Shown: positions 15,555 to 23,802 of the stretch, one piece after another
How positions within the stretch are numbered: the first letter of the stretch is position 1
Layout: the number at the start of each line of letters is the position of its first letter
Assembly: GCA_022750125.1 (NCBI GenBank)
Contig: JAKIWH010000003.1
Location: 5,655-41,408, forward strand
Origin: Thermoplasmata archaeon
GTDB taxonomy: Archaea > Thermoplasmatota > Thermoplasmata > Lutacidiplasmatales > UBA184
Reading direction: 5' to 3'
Length of the DNA: 35,754 bases
Notes under the pieces: generated by a model
Databases searched by the model: none
What the model saw: only the letters and a program-made list of their open reading frames with translations
Told to the model about the DNA's origin: nothing
Position numbers and translations under genes: made by a program

Positions 15555-17015
15555 CTAGGAGTACCCCCACGCAGCAAGATGTTCCTCAATCGGGGTGATC
15601 GACTTAGGTTCACGCTGGAGGAAAGGAAGCTCGGAGGGTCCCTCTCGCATCGGAGCCGGGAACAATCGGGCGGCCAACTGGACCGCCTCTTCCCCCACCA
15701 CGATCTCGCGCGGGGGCCGGTCGTGGTCTCCGTTGCCGCTCCAGCGGCCGAGGGTGCCGGTGTCCAGATCGAGTACCGCCTTTCCCTCCTGATCGTAGCG
15801 GGCAACCAGGCGGTGGTTCCACGAGGCAGACATGAACCTCATCGCAAATACGGAGTTCACCTCGTGCGCAGGACTGCCTTCGCAGAACACGGCGGGAGCT
15901 TCTCGCGAGGTCCTCCCGTTCGGGGAGATTCGCTCGCCAGATCCCTCGAACGGTGGTTCGCCCACGGCGAGTGCCAAGGACCAGTCCGAGATCGAGCAGA
16001 GGCTCGTCCAACGGTCCGAGCGTCCCCGCAGCCGCATCGTGTCGGGCAAGCGAGCGAGGAGGGGGACGCGTGCCACAGCGTCGCTCACACCTCCGGAATG
16101 AAACACGTTCCCCTCCTCCCCGAACTGCTGCCCATGGTCGGAGGTGACGAACACTGCGCTCTCTCCGAGGAGGCCGGTCCGCTCCAGCGCACCGAGTATC
16201 AAGCCCACCTTCCGGTCGGCCCGGGCGATCTCGAGGACATAGGCCTGCTCGAGCCGCTCGAGCGCGGCGCGCCGCGAGCGCTCGGAGGTCTGAAGGAGCA
16301 GACTCGCAGGAAGCAGCCCCAGCAGTTCGGAAGGGCGGAGTGGGGGAAGTCCGGGGCCGCGTAGGGTGTAGGGTTCGTGGGCATCGACGCAGTTGAGCAG
16401 GAGGTGAAACGGGCGGTCGCGAGGGCGGCCCGAGATCCACCGGCACGCTTCTTCCACCAGGGTCGGGGCGGTCAATCGTTCCTTGAGCTGCAACCGTTCC
16501 CGGTGGACGAGGAAACCTACGGGCAGCGCCAACGCCGCCCTTCTTCCTTTGAAGAGCCGCGCAAGCGCGTCCATTACGCTCGCTTTCGCCGTGCCGGGGA
16601 TTGGGAGGCCCGTGGCAAGACCGCTCACCTCTCCGACCGAGTTGCCGCTCGTCCGGCAGTACTCGTACCCCTCGGCGAGGCCAGAGTCGCTACTCAGGTG
16701 GGCCTGTTCGGTGAAGAGTGCCGTGGAGAATCCGGACGCGCGGAGCCGCTCGGCGAGGAGCGGCACCGTCGCCCGGGAGCGTCGCTGGACGCTCCTTACC
16801 CTGTGCGAGCTCGGATACAGGCCCGAGAGGAGCGACATGTGCGAAGGGAGGGTCCAATTGGCAGCGGCGACGGCGTGCGTGAACTCCATCCCCTCCGTAC
16901 GGAGGCGGTCGAGCGCGGGGGTGGACGGGGGGCTCACCCCGTCCCTGCTCTCGAGGTTCTTCTGGCGGACGCAATCGAGTACGATGACGACGATGTTGGG
17001 TGTACCCGAGCGCAT
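15555..17015 (-). CDS. Sulfatase-fold hydrolase lacking the formylglycine motif
   Basis: 486 aa. NIVVIVLDCVR gives the first metal site, FVTSDHGQQFGEEG the second, and RVPLLARLP the late strand of the alkaline-phosphatase superfamily. Where true sulfatases have C/S-x-P-S/A-R, modified to formylglycine, this protein has NWTLPSH, with Thr55 at the nucleophile position. Archaeal homologues of this kind are usually labelled sulfatase, but phosphodiester hydrolysis or phospho-group transfer to a glycan is just as possible. There is no signal peptide, so it acts in the cytoplasm or at its inner face. First gene of the minus glycan operon, with a TATA-like TTCATATG and a GGAGGG before the ATG. Confidence 0.82.
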   Translation of the reverse strand: MRSGTPNIVVIVLDCVRQKNLESRDGVSPPSTPALDRLRTEGMEFTHAVAAANWTLPSHMSLLSGLYPSSHRVRSVQRRSRATVPLLAERLRASGFSTALFTEQAHLSSDSGLAEGYEYCRTSGNSVGEVSGLATGLPIPGTAKASVMDALARLFKGRRAALALPVGFLVHRERLQLKERLTAPTLVEEACRWISGRPRDRPFHLLLNCVDAHEPYTLRGPGLPPLRPSELLGLLPASLLLQTSERSRRAALERLEQAYVLEIARADRKVGLILGALERTGLLGESAVFVTSDHGQQFGEEGNVFHSGGVSDAVARVPLLARLPDTMRLRGRSDRWTSLCSISDWSLALAVGEPPFEGSGERISPNGRTSREAPAVFCEGSPAHEVNSVFAMRFMSASWNHRLVARYDQEGKAVLDLDTGTLGRWSGNGDHDRPPREIVVGEEAVQLAARLFPAPMREGPSELPFLQREPKSITPIEEHLAAWGYS

Positions 17016-17047
17016 TGCCCTCCATCGGTATGGATGCCGGCTCCCCC

Positions 17048-17055
17048 CATATGAA
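17048..17055 (-). promoter_or_regulatory. TATA-like box of the minus glycan operon
   Basis: The minus strand reads TTCATATG. Predicted transcription start is near 17025, about ten bases before the ATG at 17015. Confidence 0.45.
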
Positions 17056-17177
17056 CCGGAGCCCCTGCTCGGAGCGGAGCGAAGGGAGGTGAGGGCAGGA
17101 AGACCCTCCGCCCCGCCTTTCGGCCCCTTTGCCGCAGATTCGGCGGGTTTCTCACCCTCGGAACTCGACGAACAGGA

Positions 17178-17183
17178 TTATCT
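17178..17183 (+). promoter_or_regulatory. TATA-like box of the giant surface protein gene
   Basis: TTATCT, with a predicted transcription start near 17206 and a leader of about 30 bases to the GTG at 17237. It would exclude the longer reading from a TTG at 17129. Confidence 0.35.
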
Positions 17184-17236
17184 CCCCCACCGTCCAAATC
17201 TCACACAGGCCAACCAAGTTTTGGGGGTGTACACAG

Positions 17237-20200
17237 GTGCTGGCGGGAGCCCGCTCCGCCAAGCCACTTGCGAGCTGGGCCGGGTCGCTCGCAATGCTTG
17301 CGCTGCTAAGTGCGTCGCTGTGGGGATCCGGGGGGACCCCCGTTGGGATCCCTCTGGCCAGTCCGATTGCCGCCGGATTGAGCGGTGGACACGCCCAAGC
17401 GTCGATCCCAAGCCCTCCGCACCTCCCGTCGCCGGCGAGTCGTTCCAGCCCCTCCCAGAGTGTAACCCCGCTTCTCCCACGCCCGTTCAGCGGGCAGGGA
17501 TCGATCCCGTCGGTGAACGCGTCGCTCGTTCTGTTCAACGGGACCGTCGTTGCAGGTCTCGGGCGGGCCGTGCCCAACGATGCGCCAAGCGCCATCGCGA
17601 CGGACCCATCCGCGTCCCGGCTCTATGTGGCGGACCAGAACTCGAACCTCGTCAGCGTGGTGAATCTCACGAGCGGCAAGGTGCTCGGGACCCTCGCCTT
17701 CCCGAGCGGGGGGCCGCTCTCCTCGCTTGCTGTCGACAGTCGGAGCAACGAGCTGTACGGGATCGACCCCACGAAGGGGTACCTGGATGCGGTAAACCTG
17801 AGCGGAAACCATTCCACCGCGGCGCAGATCGCGCTGAGCTCTCCGGAAGAGCTCCTCTACGATCCCGCCTCGGGGGAGGTGTTCGTCACTTCGGGGTCCC
17901 CGAACCAGCTCCTCGTGTACAACGGGACCAACCACACGCTACTGAGTTCGTTCTCCACGACCGGAACTCCGGCCGGCATCGCCCTCGATGGAACTGGCCC
18001 GTTCGCGTACGTGGCAGCCTCTTCCTCGAATTCGGTCGACCGAATCGACCTACTGAACGGCTCCGTTCAGAGCCTCCCGGTCGGCACGGATCCGACCGGG
18101 GTTGCGGTCTCGACCGCCAACCACACGCTCTTCGTCACGAACGCGGGCTCCGACAACGTAAGCCTCCTGAATCTGACCACGCTCGCCTCCCGCACGGTCG
18201 CGGTGGGAACCTCGCCGGAGGCCGTACTCTACGACAGCGCGACCGAAAGGGTGTATGTCGCCAATTCGGGAGGGGACAACGTGAGCGTGTTCAACTCCAC
18301 CAGCACCGCTCGGCCCGCCTCGCTCGCCGTCGGTGACTTCCCGGACTACCTGGCCGTGGACCTCCCTCGCGCCGAGCTCTACGTCTCCGCAAGCTCACGG
18401 TACAACATTACCGGCGTGAACACCACGAGCGGAAACGTGTCGCGGGAGATCTCCGTCGGAAACGTTCCCACGTTGGTCAGTTGGAACCCCGGCAGCAGCA
18501 CACTGCTGGTGAGCGACGCCTTGTCGCGATGGGGCTACGAAGTGAACGGAAGCAGCCTCTCGGCGCACGCAGTGCCGATAGCGGGCACCCACGACCTGTC
18601 GAGCGCCGTCGCCCCCTCGATCGGAAAACTGTTCCTCGCGTCCGCCGTCGACAACCGAATCTGGTCTCTCTTTCTTTCGAACGGTAGCGTAGCCACCTCC
18701 GCAGCGCTGCCGTACGGGCCTGTCTCGCTCGCCTACGACCCGGGGACGGAACGGCTGTTCGCCGCGGACCCGACCGCCTCGAGCGTCGCCGTGTTCGATG
18801 CCGGCACCCTGACCGAGCTGGGCGCGATCCAGTTCCCTACCCCGGCGCTGAACGTCTCCCTCTCGGGGATGGCGGTCGACCCTTCCACCGAGCAGCTCTA
18901 CGTGGGCGAGCACGCCGCGGGGAGAGTTGCGGTCCTCAACACCACCACCCTTCGTTTCGTAACGAACCTGAGCATCGCGAGCCCTTCCGCCCTCACCTTT
19001 GTCTTCACCTCGAACCGCGTTGCGGTCGCGTCGGGCACCAACCTCGTGTTCGTGAACGCGTTGAACCGGGCAACCCTCGCGAGCGTCCGACTCGGCTCCC
19101 CGGCGGGCTCCGTGAGCCTTTCGCCTTCGACCGGTGATCTCTACGTCGCCTCCACGAGCAACGACTCGATCGAGATCGTGCAACCGAACCCCGCCGTCGC
19201 GCGAGGAAACATCTCCCTCGCCGCGGTGGCCGGAACTCCGGGGCTCGACGCCGCGAGCGGCACGCTCTGGATACCCGAACCCTCGCTCGGTGTGATCGCC
19301 GGAGCGCCTCTCGGGGGGAAGAACCCGCTCTGGATCCGAAACCTGAGCGCGACGGTCTCGTCGATTCCCGTCGACCTCTCGATGAATTTCACGGCGGACG
19401 TGGCGGGTGGGGTCGCGCCGTACCGGTACCTGTACATCGGCCTCCCGTCCGGGTGCGCGCCGCTCAACCGCTCGCGGTTGCCCTGCTCCCCCGACCTCGC
19501 GGGCAACTACACCGTCCGGCTCGAGGTGAAGGACGCGACCGGAAACTCGACCAACGCGACCGTCTCGCTGAACGTGAGCGCCCTCCCGACCGTGCTCATC
19601 CAGGGGTTCTCGGCGGTGCCTCCGCGGCTCGACCTGGGAGCATCGACCGTTCTGCACGTCCTCGCGTCGACCAACTTGGGCACGATCAACTTCGCGTACA
19701 CCGGGCTCCCGCCAGGATGCAGCTCTTCCAACACTCCGACTCTACCGTGCACCCCCACCACGACCGGCAATTTCACCCCCCACGTCACGGTCACGGGCAT
19801 CCTCGGGATCCAGGCGAACACGTCGCTCCTCCTCTCCGTCTATCCGTATCCCGGGATCGCCTCCTTCCAATCGACGCTCACCCACCTTGACGCCGGCGAG
19901 ACCACCGTACTGTCGGTCGTTCCCACGGGGGGCGACGGACCTTTTGCCCTCGCCTACACGGGCCTTCCCTCGGGCTGCGTTACCTCGAACTCGACGAGCC
20001 TGAGCTGCCGACCCTCTGGTGCGGGGAACTTCACGGTCCAGGTGACCGCCTCGGATTCCGCGGGCGGGCAGGCGAACGCCTCTCTGCAGATGGTCGTGAC
20101 TCCCGCGACGGTGATCGGCTCCTTCGAGGCTAGCCCCGGCGCGGCCGACGTGGGCGAAACGGTCGCCTTCACTGCGCAGGCGGGCGGGGGAGCCGGATTC

Positions 20201-21277
20201 CTTGCGTTCAGCTACGCGGGGTTGCCGCCGGGATGTGTGGGGGCGAATCTGAGCGCGATCACCTGCGTCCCCTCCCAGCCCGGCAACTTTACAGTCACGC
20301 TCTCCGTGAAGGACTCCCTCGCTCCTGCCGTCCAAAGATCGCTTGAGCTCCCGGTCGCCGCTCGGCCCCAGGTTTCGAGCTTCGCCGCCTCCCCGAGGTT
20401 CGTCGAGACGGGCGGTGTGGTGACCCTGAACGTCCTCACGACGGGCGGGACAGGGCTCCTGGTGTACAGCTACGTGGGACTGCCGGCTAGCTGTGGGGTG
20501 CCCAGCACACCCTCCGTAGTGTGCCAGGTGACGCAGGCGGGAACGTTCACCGCGAGCGTAACGGTGGTCGACGGCGCGAAAGTCTCGACCACCGCCTCTA
20601 CGAGCTTCGAAGTGCTCCTCCCTGGGACCGTCCATCCGACCATCCAGTCGTTCGTGGCCACTTCCACGAGGATCACCGTCGGCCAAGCGACGATCCTGAC
20701 CGTTCAAGTTTCGAACACCTCGGCGTGGTTTGGGTACGCGTATTCGGGACTTCCCACCGGGTGCGGCTCGTTGAACGAGAGCGTGCTCTCCTGCACCCCC
20801 ACGGGACCGGGATCGTTCACCGTCACGGTCCTCGTTTCGAGCCCGTACGGTGGCTCGGCGCGGCAAGCCCTCAATCTGACGATTCTCCCCTCGGCCTCCC
20901 TGGGAGGAACTTCGGCTTCCCGCCCGTCGGGACCTCCCCTCTTCTCCCTCGTCCTGGCAGGGGCGCTCGGGCTGTTTGCGGTCCTTCTTGCCATGCTCTA
21001 CCGACAGCAGCGCCGTCGTACGGCTCGCGAGGTTCGCGCGGCCCCGCCTCCCCCTCCCTTCGCGGCCTTGGCGGAGCCCGCCCCCTCCCCTCCGCCCCTC
21101 GAGGAGCCGGCAGCTGTGGTCGAGGAGCCTACTCCCGTGGCGACGGAACCTGCCGAGGCAGCCAACATCGACCCGCTGGCCGAGCTCCAGCTGGAGCTGG
21201 ATCTCCTCACGAAGGAGCTGAGCGACCGCGAGCAGCAGGGGGAGTCGGCTCTCGACCGTCAGAACGAGAACGAGTAA
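17237..21277 (+). CDS. Giant surface protein: YVTN-type propeller, six Ig-like repeats, C-terminal anchor
   Basis: About 1346 aa. The GTG at 17237 has GGGGGTG eight bases upstream and gives a clean signal peptide (basic head, then AGSLAMLALLSASLWG). After a Ser/Pro-rich linker come many 40-45-residue blades of the SRLYVADQNSNLVSVVNLTS type, with YDPATE/LFVTN-like strands, i.e. one or two beta-propellers of the YVTN/YncE kind (to about 19320). Six Ig/PKD-like repeats follow, each with a GLPxGC...C-P pair of cysteines. A membrane helix (LFSLVLAGALGLFAVLLAML) and RQQRRR stop-transfer lead into a cytoplasmic tail: Pro/Glu-rich, then an acidic amphipathic helix. N-x-S/T sequons are abundant. Probable role: cell-surface or adhesion protein, N-glycosylated; ligand unknown. 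Confidence 0.88.
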   Translation: MLAGARSAKPLASWAGSLAMLALLSASLWGSGGTPVGIPLASPIAAGLSGGHAQASIPSPPHLPSPASRSSPSQSVTPLLPRPFSGQGSIPSVNASLVLFNGTVVAGLGRAVPNDAPSAIATDPSASRLYVADQNSNLVSVVNLTSGKVLGTLAFPSGGPLSSLAVDSRSNELYGIDPTKGYLDAVNLSGNHSTAAQIALSSPEELLYDPASGEVFVTSGSPNQLLVYNGTNHTLLSSFSTTGTPAGIALDGTGPFAYVAASSSNSVDRIDLLNGSVQSLPVGTDPTGVAVSTANHTLFVTNAGSDNVSLLNLTTLASRTVAVGTSPEAVLYDSATERVYVANSGGDNVSVFNSTSTARPASLAVGDFPDYLAVDLPRAELYVSASSRYNITGVNTTSGNVSREISVGNVPTLVSWNPGSSTLLVSDALSRWGYEVNGSSLSAHAVPIAGTHDLSSAVAPSIGKLFLASAVDNRIWSLFLSNGSVATSAALPYGPVSLAYDPGTERLFAADPTASSVAVFDAGTLTELGAIQFPTPALNVSLSGMAVDPSTEQLYVGEHAAGRVAVLNTTTLRFVTNLSIASPSALTFVFTSNRVAVASGTNLVFVNALNRATLASVRLGSPAGSVSLSPSTGDLYVASTSNDSIEIVQPNPAVARGNISLAAVAGTPGLDAASGTLWIPEPSLGVIAGAPLGGKNPLWIRNLSATVSSIPVDLSMNFTADVAGGVAPYRYLYIGLPSGCAPLNRSRLPCSPDLAGNYTVRLEVKDATGNSTNATVSLNVSALPTVLIQGFSAVPPRLDLGASTVLHVLASTNLGTINFAYTGLPPGCSSSNTPTLPCTPTTTGNFTPHVTVTGILGIQANTSLLLSVYPYPGIASFQSTLTHLDAGETTVLSVVPTGGDGPFALAYTGLPSGCVTSNSTSLSCRPSGAGNFTVQVTASDSAGGQANASLQMVVTPATVIGSFEASPGAADVGETVAFTAQAGGGAGFLAFSYAGLPPGCVGANLSAITCVPSQPGNFTVTLSVKDSLAPAVQRSLELPVAARPQVSSFAASPRFVETGGVVTLNVLTTGGTGLLVYSYVGLPASCGVPSTPSVVCQVTQAGTFTASVTVVDGAKVSTTASTSFEVLLPGTVHPTIQSFVATSTRITVGQATILTVQVSNTSAWFGYAYSGLPTGCGSLNESVLSCTPTGPGSFTVTVLVSSPYGGSARQALNLTILPSASLGGTSASRPSGPPLFSLVLAGALGLFAVLLAMLYRQQRRRTAREVRAAPPPPPFAALAEPAPSPPPLEEPAAVVEEPTPVATEPAEAANIDPLAELQLELDLLTKELSDREQQGESALDRQNENE
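19355..20890 (+). repeat. Six tandem Ig-like repeats of about 255-265 bases
   Basis: The GLPxGC motif of successive repeats is encoded near 19440, 19700, 19960, 20220, 20478 and 20748. Each unit has a start like S-F-x-A-S-P, a Y-x-Y-x-GLP strand, a first Cys, then C-x-P and a final G-x-F-T-V-x-V-T-V strand. Repeat five reads GLPASC and VVCQV, so its second Cys-Pro is altered. The copies are diverged at DNA level, which argues for an old expansion. Confidence 0.8.
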
Positions 21278-21399
21278 TCCTACCCCGAGCCGCGGATGGA
21301 GTCCCGAGTCGCTCCTCAGATTCTTCCAAGCCAGCGAGACGGTCCCGCCCGGCAATCCAAATGTAGTCGACCGCGTTCCTGCCGCGGAGCGTGCCCAGC

Positions 21400-21849
21400 A
21401 TGGTGGTAGATTTTGAGTTCAGGAAGAGCCCGGCGCTTCGACTCGCGACGTTCGCGTGGAAAGGGTCCTGGAACGAGAAGCGGATTCGCTCGGAGTTCGA
21501 GAAGCTGGACCGATGGGCGAAGAAGCGCGGCATCCGCACCGGCAAGTGGGTGTTCATGGAACCGTCCTCGCGACACTGGAAGGTGGGTATCGAGGTCAAA
21601 GGCAAGAGCCGAGGGGAAGGGGCGATCCGCCTGACGACGCTGCCCGCGAGCAAGGTCGCCTGCGTCGTCTACGACCCGGACAAGGTCTCCCCCCGCGTCG
21701 TGTACCACGGTCTCACCGACTGGCTCCGCTGGAGGCGCAAGGAGGGCGACATCAAGGGCGTCGGCGCCTACCGCGAAGTGTACGACGGCAACCCTTGGAC
21801 GAACGCCCGTGCTTGGGCGAACTCCTGTGTCCAGGTCGTAGTCCGTTAG
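21400..21849 (+). CDS. GyrI-like small-molecule-binding protein
   Basis: 149 aa from the ATG at 21400; a GTG at 21391 is an alternative, possibly leaderless, because CAAATGTAG lies about 30 bases upstream of it. A WKGSWNEKRI stretch, then FEKLDRWAKKRGI, RTGKWVFMEP and a C-terminal YREVYDGNPW segment, matches the stand-alone SHS2-fold domain of GyrI / AraC-effector-binding proteins. There is no DNA-binding domain. Such single-domain proteins bind or hydrolyse hydrophobic, often cationic compounds; no specific ligand can be named. It lies downstream of the surface-protein gene but has its own likely promoter. Confidence 0.72.
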   Translation: MVVDFEFRKSPALRLATFAWKGSWNEKRIRSEFEKLDRWAKKRGIRTGKWVFMEPSSRHWKVGIEVKGKSRGEGAIRLTTLPASKVACVVYDPDKVSPRVVYHGLTDWLRWRRKEGDIKGVGAYREVYDGNPWTNARAWANSCVQVVVR

Positions 21850-22057
21850 GTCCCGGGTCGACGGACGTCTACTCACGAAGCGAGCGAGGACCGGGACTCC
21901 CGACCGGCCCCAGGGAAGGGCTGCGACCCGGACCGGGCCCAATCGGGCCTGGCACGAGGCACACCGCTTCCCGAAGGGGGCCTCTGGGAAGGTGCGAGCT
22001 TCGTGGTTGCGAGAACATGCGGCGCGATGCGGTTGCAAGGAAGCAGAGAGTTACGGC

Positions 22058-22576
22058 GTGCGCATTGGTAAGGCGCAGGTAGGCGGTCGGGAACGCGCAC
22101 CGCCTCGACGTGCAGCCCAACCTAAACCAGCTCCCGCGAGCCTGCCCGCCCCCTCTCCGGGAACGCCATCCTTGCGGGAGTCGAGGGACTTGATCGAGAA
22201 CGTTGAAGAAGGATTCGACGAGGCGACCCTCCATCTCCTGCGGGAGCCAAGCTACGCCAACTGGTCGTCCGGCCCGGTCCTGCCCATCCCGCTCGATGAC
22301 CTGGCCGCGGGCGAACTCGGGTGGTTCCGAAAACTTGAGGGACCGAAGGGACGCGTGCTCGTGGAGTACCACCTGCTCCCCCGATCGGGGCGCGCGAGTT
22401 CGCCGAGAGCACCCCTGCGCCGCGATCGGAGCGGTGAGCTCGCGCTCCATCGGGTGATCCCGGGCAGCCCTCCCGGAACTCTCGTCGTGCGGGCCGCCAC
22501 GCCAGCCGAGCCTCGCTGGGTCCGGGCCCTGCTCGACGACCTCTCCGGGAAGCTCAGCGCCTCGGAAGAGGAGTAG
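22058..22576 (+). CDS. Hypothetical protein, start uncertain
   Basis: Up to 172 aa from the GTG at 22058. The part from about 22200 onwards (FDEATLHLLREPSYANW, LPIPLDDLAAGELGWF, VLVEYHLLP, PRWVRALLDDL) has the high third-position GC and helix/strand alternation of real coding sequence in this genome. The first third is Pro/Arg-rich and may not be translated; other in-frame starts are a GTG at 21992 and TTG codons near 22171-22190. No family recognised. The 200 bases before it hold no clear promoter, RNA gene or remnant, only a short GGCCC-AATC-GGGCC hairpin at about 21937-21950. Confidence 0.5.
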   Translation: MRIGKAQVGGRERAPPRRAAQPKPAPASLPAPSPGTPSLRESRDLIENVEEGFDEATLHLLREPSYANWSSGPVLPIPLDDLAAGELGWFRKLEGPKGRVLVEYHLLPRSGRASSPRAPLRRDRSGELALHRVIPGSPPGTLVVRAATPAEPRWVRALLDDLSGKLSASEEE

Positions 22577-22646
22577 GCCCAGCCGCAGGCGGGCGCCGGC
22601 CCCCCGGCCGCGGCCCGCGGCCAAGGGCAATCCGACCAGTACTACT

Positions 22647-22658
22647 CTTTTGGAAAAG
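22647..22658. promoter_or_regulatory. Small dyad upstream of the nickel operon
   Basis: CTTTT-GG-AAAAG, a perfect 5-bp dyad ending nine bases before the hoxN TATA box. It lies where an archaeal repressor or activator could act, and NikR is encoded in the same operon. It is not the classical GTATGA-N16-TCATAC site, so the link to NikR is only positional. Confidence 0.25.
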
Positions 22659-22666
22659 CGCATACG

Positions 22667-22674
22667 CTTAAATT
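22667..22674 (+). promoter_or_regulatory. TATA box of hoxN-nikR
   Basis: CTTAAATT in a GC-rich setting. Predicted transcription start falls on or next to the GTG at 22696, which favours that start over the GTG at 22684. Confidence 0.55.
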
Positions 22675-22695
22675 CCTCGGCCGGTGGGAGTCCTC

Positions 22696-23802
22696 GTGGC
22701 GTCCGACCAGGGGCCGGCCCTCTCGCCGGGCGATGCTCACCTCTCCTCCAGGGAACGGCAGCTCCTCATCGGACTCTACACCGCAATCTTCGCCGTGACG
22801 ATCGCCGGATTCGTGGCGGCGTTCGCGTACCTGCCGCACCAGTTCGCGGGGGGCGTGGCGGGCGGCGGGCTCATCTTTTCCGGTCTCGCCATCACGGCGT
22901 ACGTCCTTGGTCTCCGCCACGGCTTCGACGCGGACCACATCGCGGCCATCGACAACACCACCCGGAAGCTCCTCAACGACGGTCAGCGCCCGCTCACGGT
23001 CGGGACCTGGTTCTCGCTCGGTCACTCGACGATCGTCTGCGGCATGGTCGCCGTGTTCGTAGTGGCGACCGAGACCGCCCGCACCTACTACCACGCGCTC
23101 GCCTCCACCGGGGCGGTCGTCGGCACGCTCGTCTCGGGAACGTTCCTCTTCGTGATCGGGCTCGTGAACGTACTGATCGTGCTCGACGTCTACCGGCTCT
23201 TCAAGGGATTGCGGGACCGGGAGCTCGACCAGAAGGGACTCGACGAACAGATGGAGAGGCGGGGGTTCCTCTACCGCTACTTTTCGGGACTCTTCCGGGT
23301 GGTCCGTCGGCCGCGCGACATCTATCCCATTGGCGTCCTTTTCGGACTCGGGTTCGACACCGCGACCGAGGTGGTGCTCAGCGCCTTCAGCGTGGGGTTC
23401 GCCGTCTCCACGGCCGTACCCTTCTGGGCGGTCATGCTCCTTCCGCTCCTCTTCACGTGCGGGATGGTGCTCTCCGACACGACGGACGGGTTCGCGATGC
23501 GCTACGCCTACGGCTGGGCGTTCCTGAAGCCGATCCGGAAAGTGTACTACAACCTCACCCTCACGGTGATCTCGGTCCTTGTGGCGTTCGCGATCGGTGG
23601 CGTCGAGCTTCTCCAGGTGTTGTCGCAGGAGCTCGGCTGGAGCGGCCCCTTCTGGTCGGTGGTCCAGAACCTCAACTTCGAAACGGTGGGGATCGGGATC
23701 GTGGTCCTCTTCCTGGCCGCCTGGGGGATCGCCATGGCGATCTACCGGTACAAGCGGTACGAGGAGATCGGGTTCGGTCCCGCCCCGGCGACGGGACCGT
23801 GA
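22696..23802 (+). CDS. hoxN: High-affinity nickel/cobalt permease (NiCoT, HoxN/NixA family)
   Basis: About 368 aa with eight predicted membrane helices. The signature of helix 2, RHGFDADHI (residues 74-82), binds the metal; FSLGHSTIV, LGFDTATE and GMVLSDTTDG are the other conserved family motifs. It imports Ni2+ (or Co2+) across the cytoplasmic membrane at low external concentration without ATP. The stop overlaps the GTG of nikR (GTGA), so transporter and sensor are made together. The leaderless start at 22696 is chosen from the TATA position; GTG 22684 would add four residues. No nickel enzyme is encoded in the window, so the metal's destination (urease, hydrogenase, SOD or other) is unknown. 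Confidence 0.95.
   Translation: MASDQGPALSPGDAHLSSRERQLLIGLYTAIFAVTIAGFVAAFAYLPHQFAGGVAGGGLIFSGLAITAYVLGLRHGFDADHIAAIDNTTRKLLNDGQRPLTVGTWFSLGHSTIVCGMVAVFVVATETARTYYHALASTGAVVGTLVSGTFLFVIGLVNVLIVLDVYRLFKGLRDRELDQKGLDEQMERRGFLYRYFSGLFRVVRRPRDIYPIGVLFGLGFDTATEVVLSAFSVGFAVSTAVPFWAVMLLPLLFTCGMVLSDTTDGFAMRYAYGWAFLKPIRKVYYNLTLTVISVLVAFAIGGVELLQVLSQELGWSGPFWSVVQNLNFETVGIGIVVLFLAAWGIAMAIYRYKRYEEIGFGPAPATGP

Noticed and set aside
16483-18336. 617-aa plus-strand ORF spanning two genes
   Set aside because: It crosses the divergent promoter region and is out of frame with both real genes; composition is Arg/Pro-rich.
18395-21355. Minus-strand ORFs of 420 and 537 aa opposite the surface protein
   Set aside because: Arg/Gly-rich shadows of the propeller and Ig repeats, with no start signals and no domains.
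21850-22057. tRNA or small RNA in the gap after the GyrI-like gene
   Set aside because: Only short GC hairpins are present; no T-loop or anticodon-arm pattern could be found.
22639-22665. Classical NikR operator (GTATGA-N16-TCATAC)
   Set aside because: Half-sites GTACTA and GCATAC are only partly alike and are separated by 15 bases, so the match is not better than chance.
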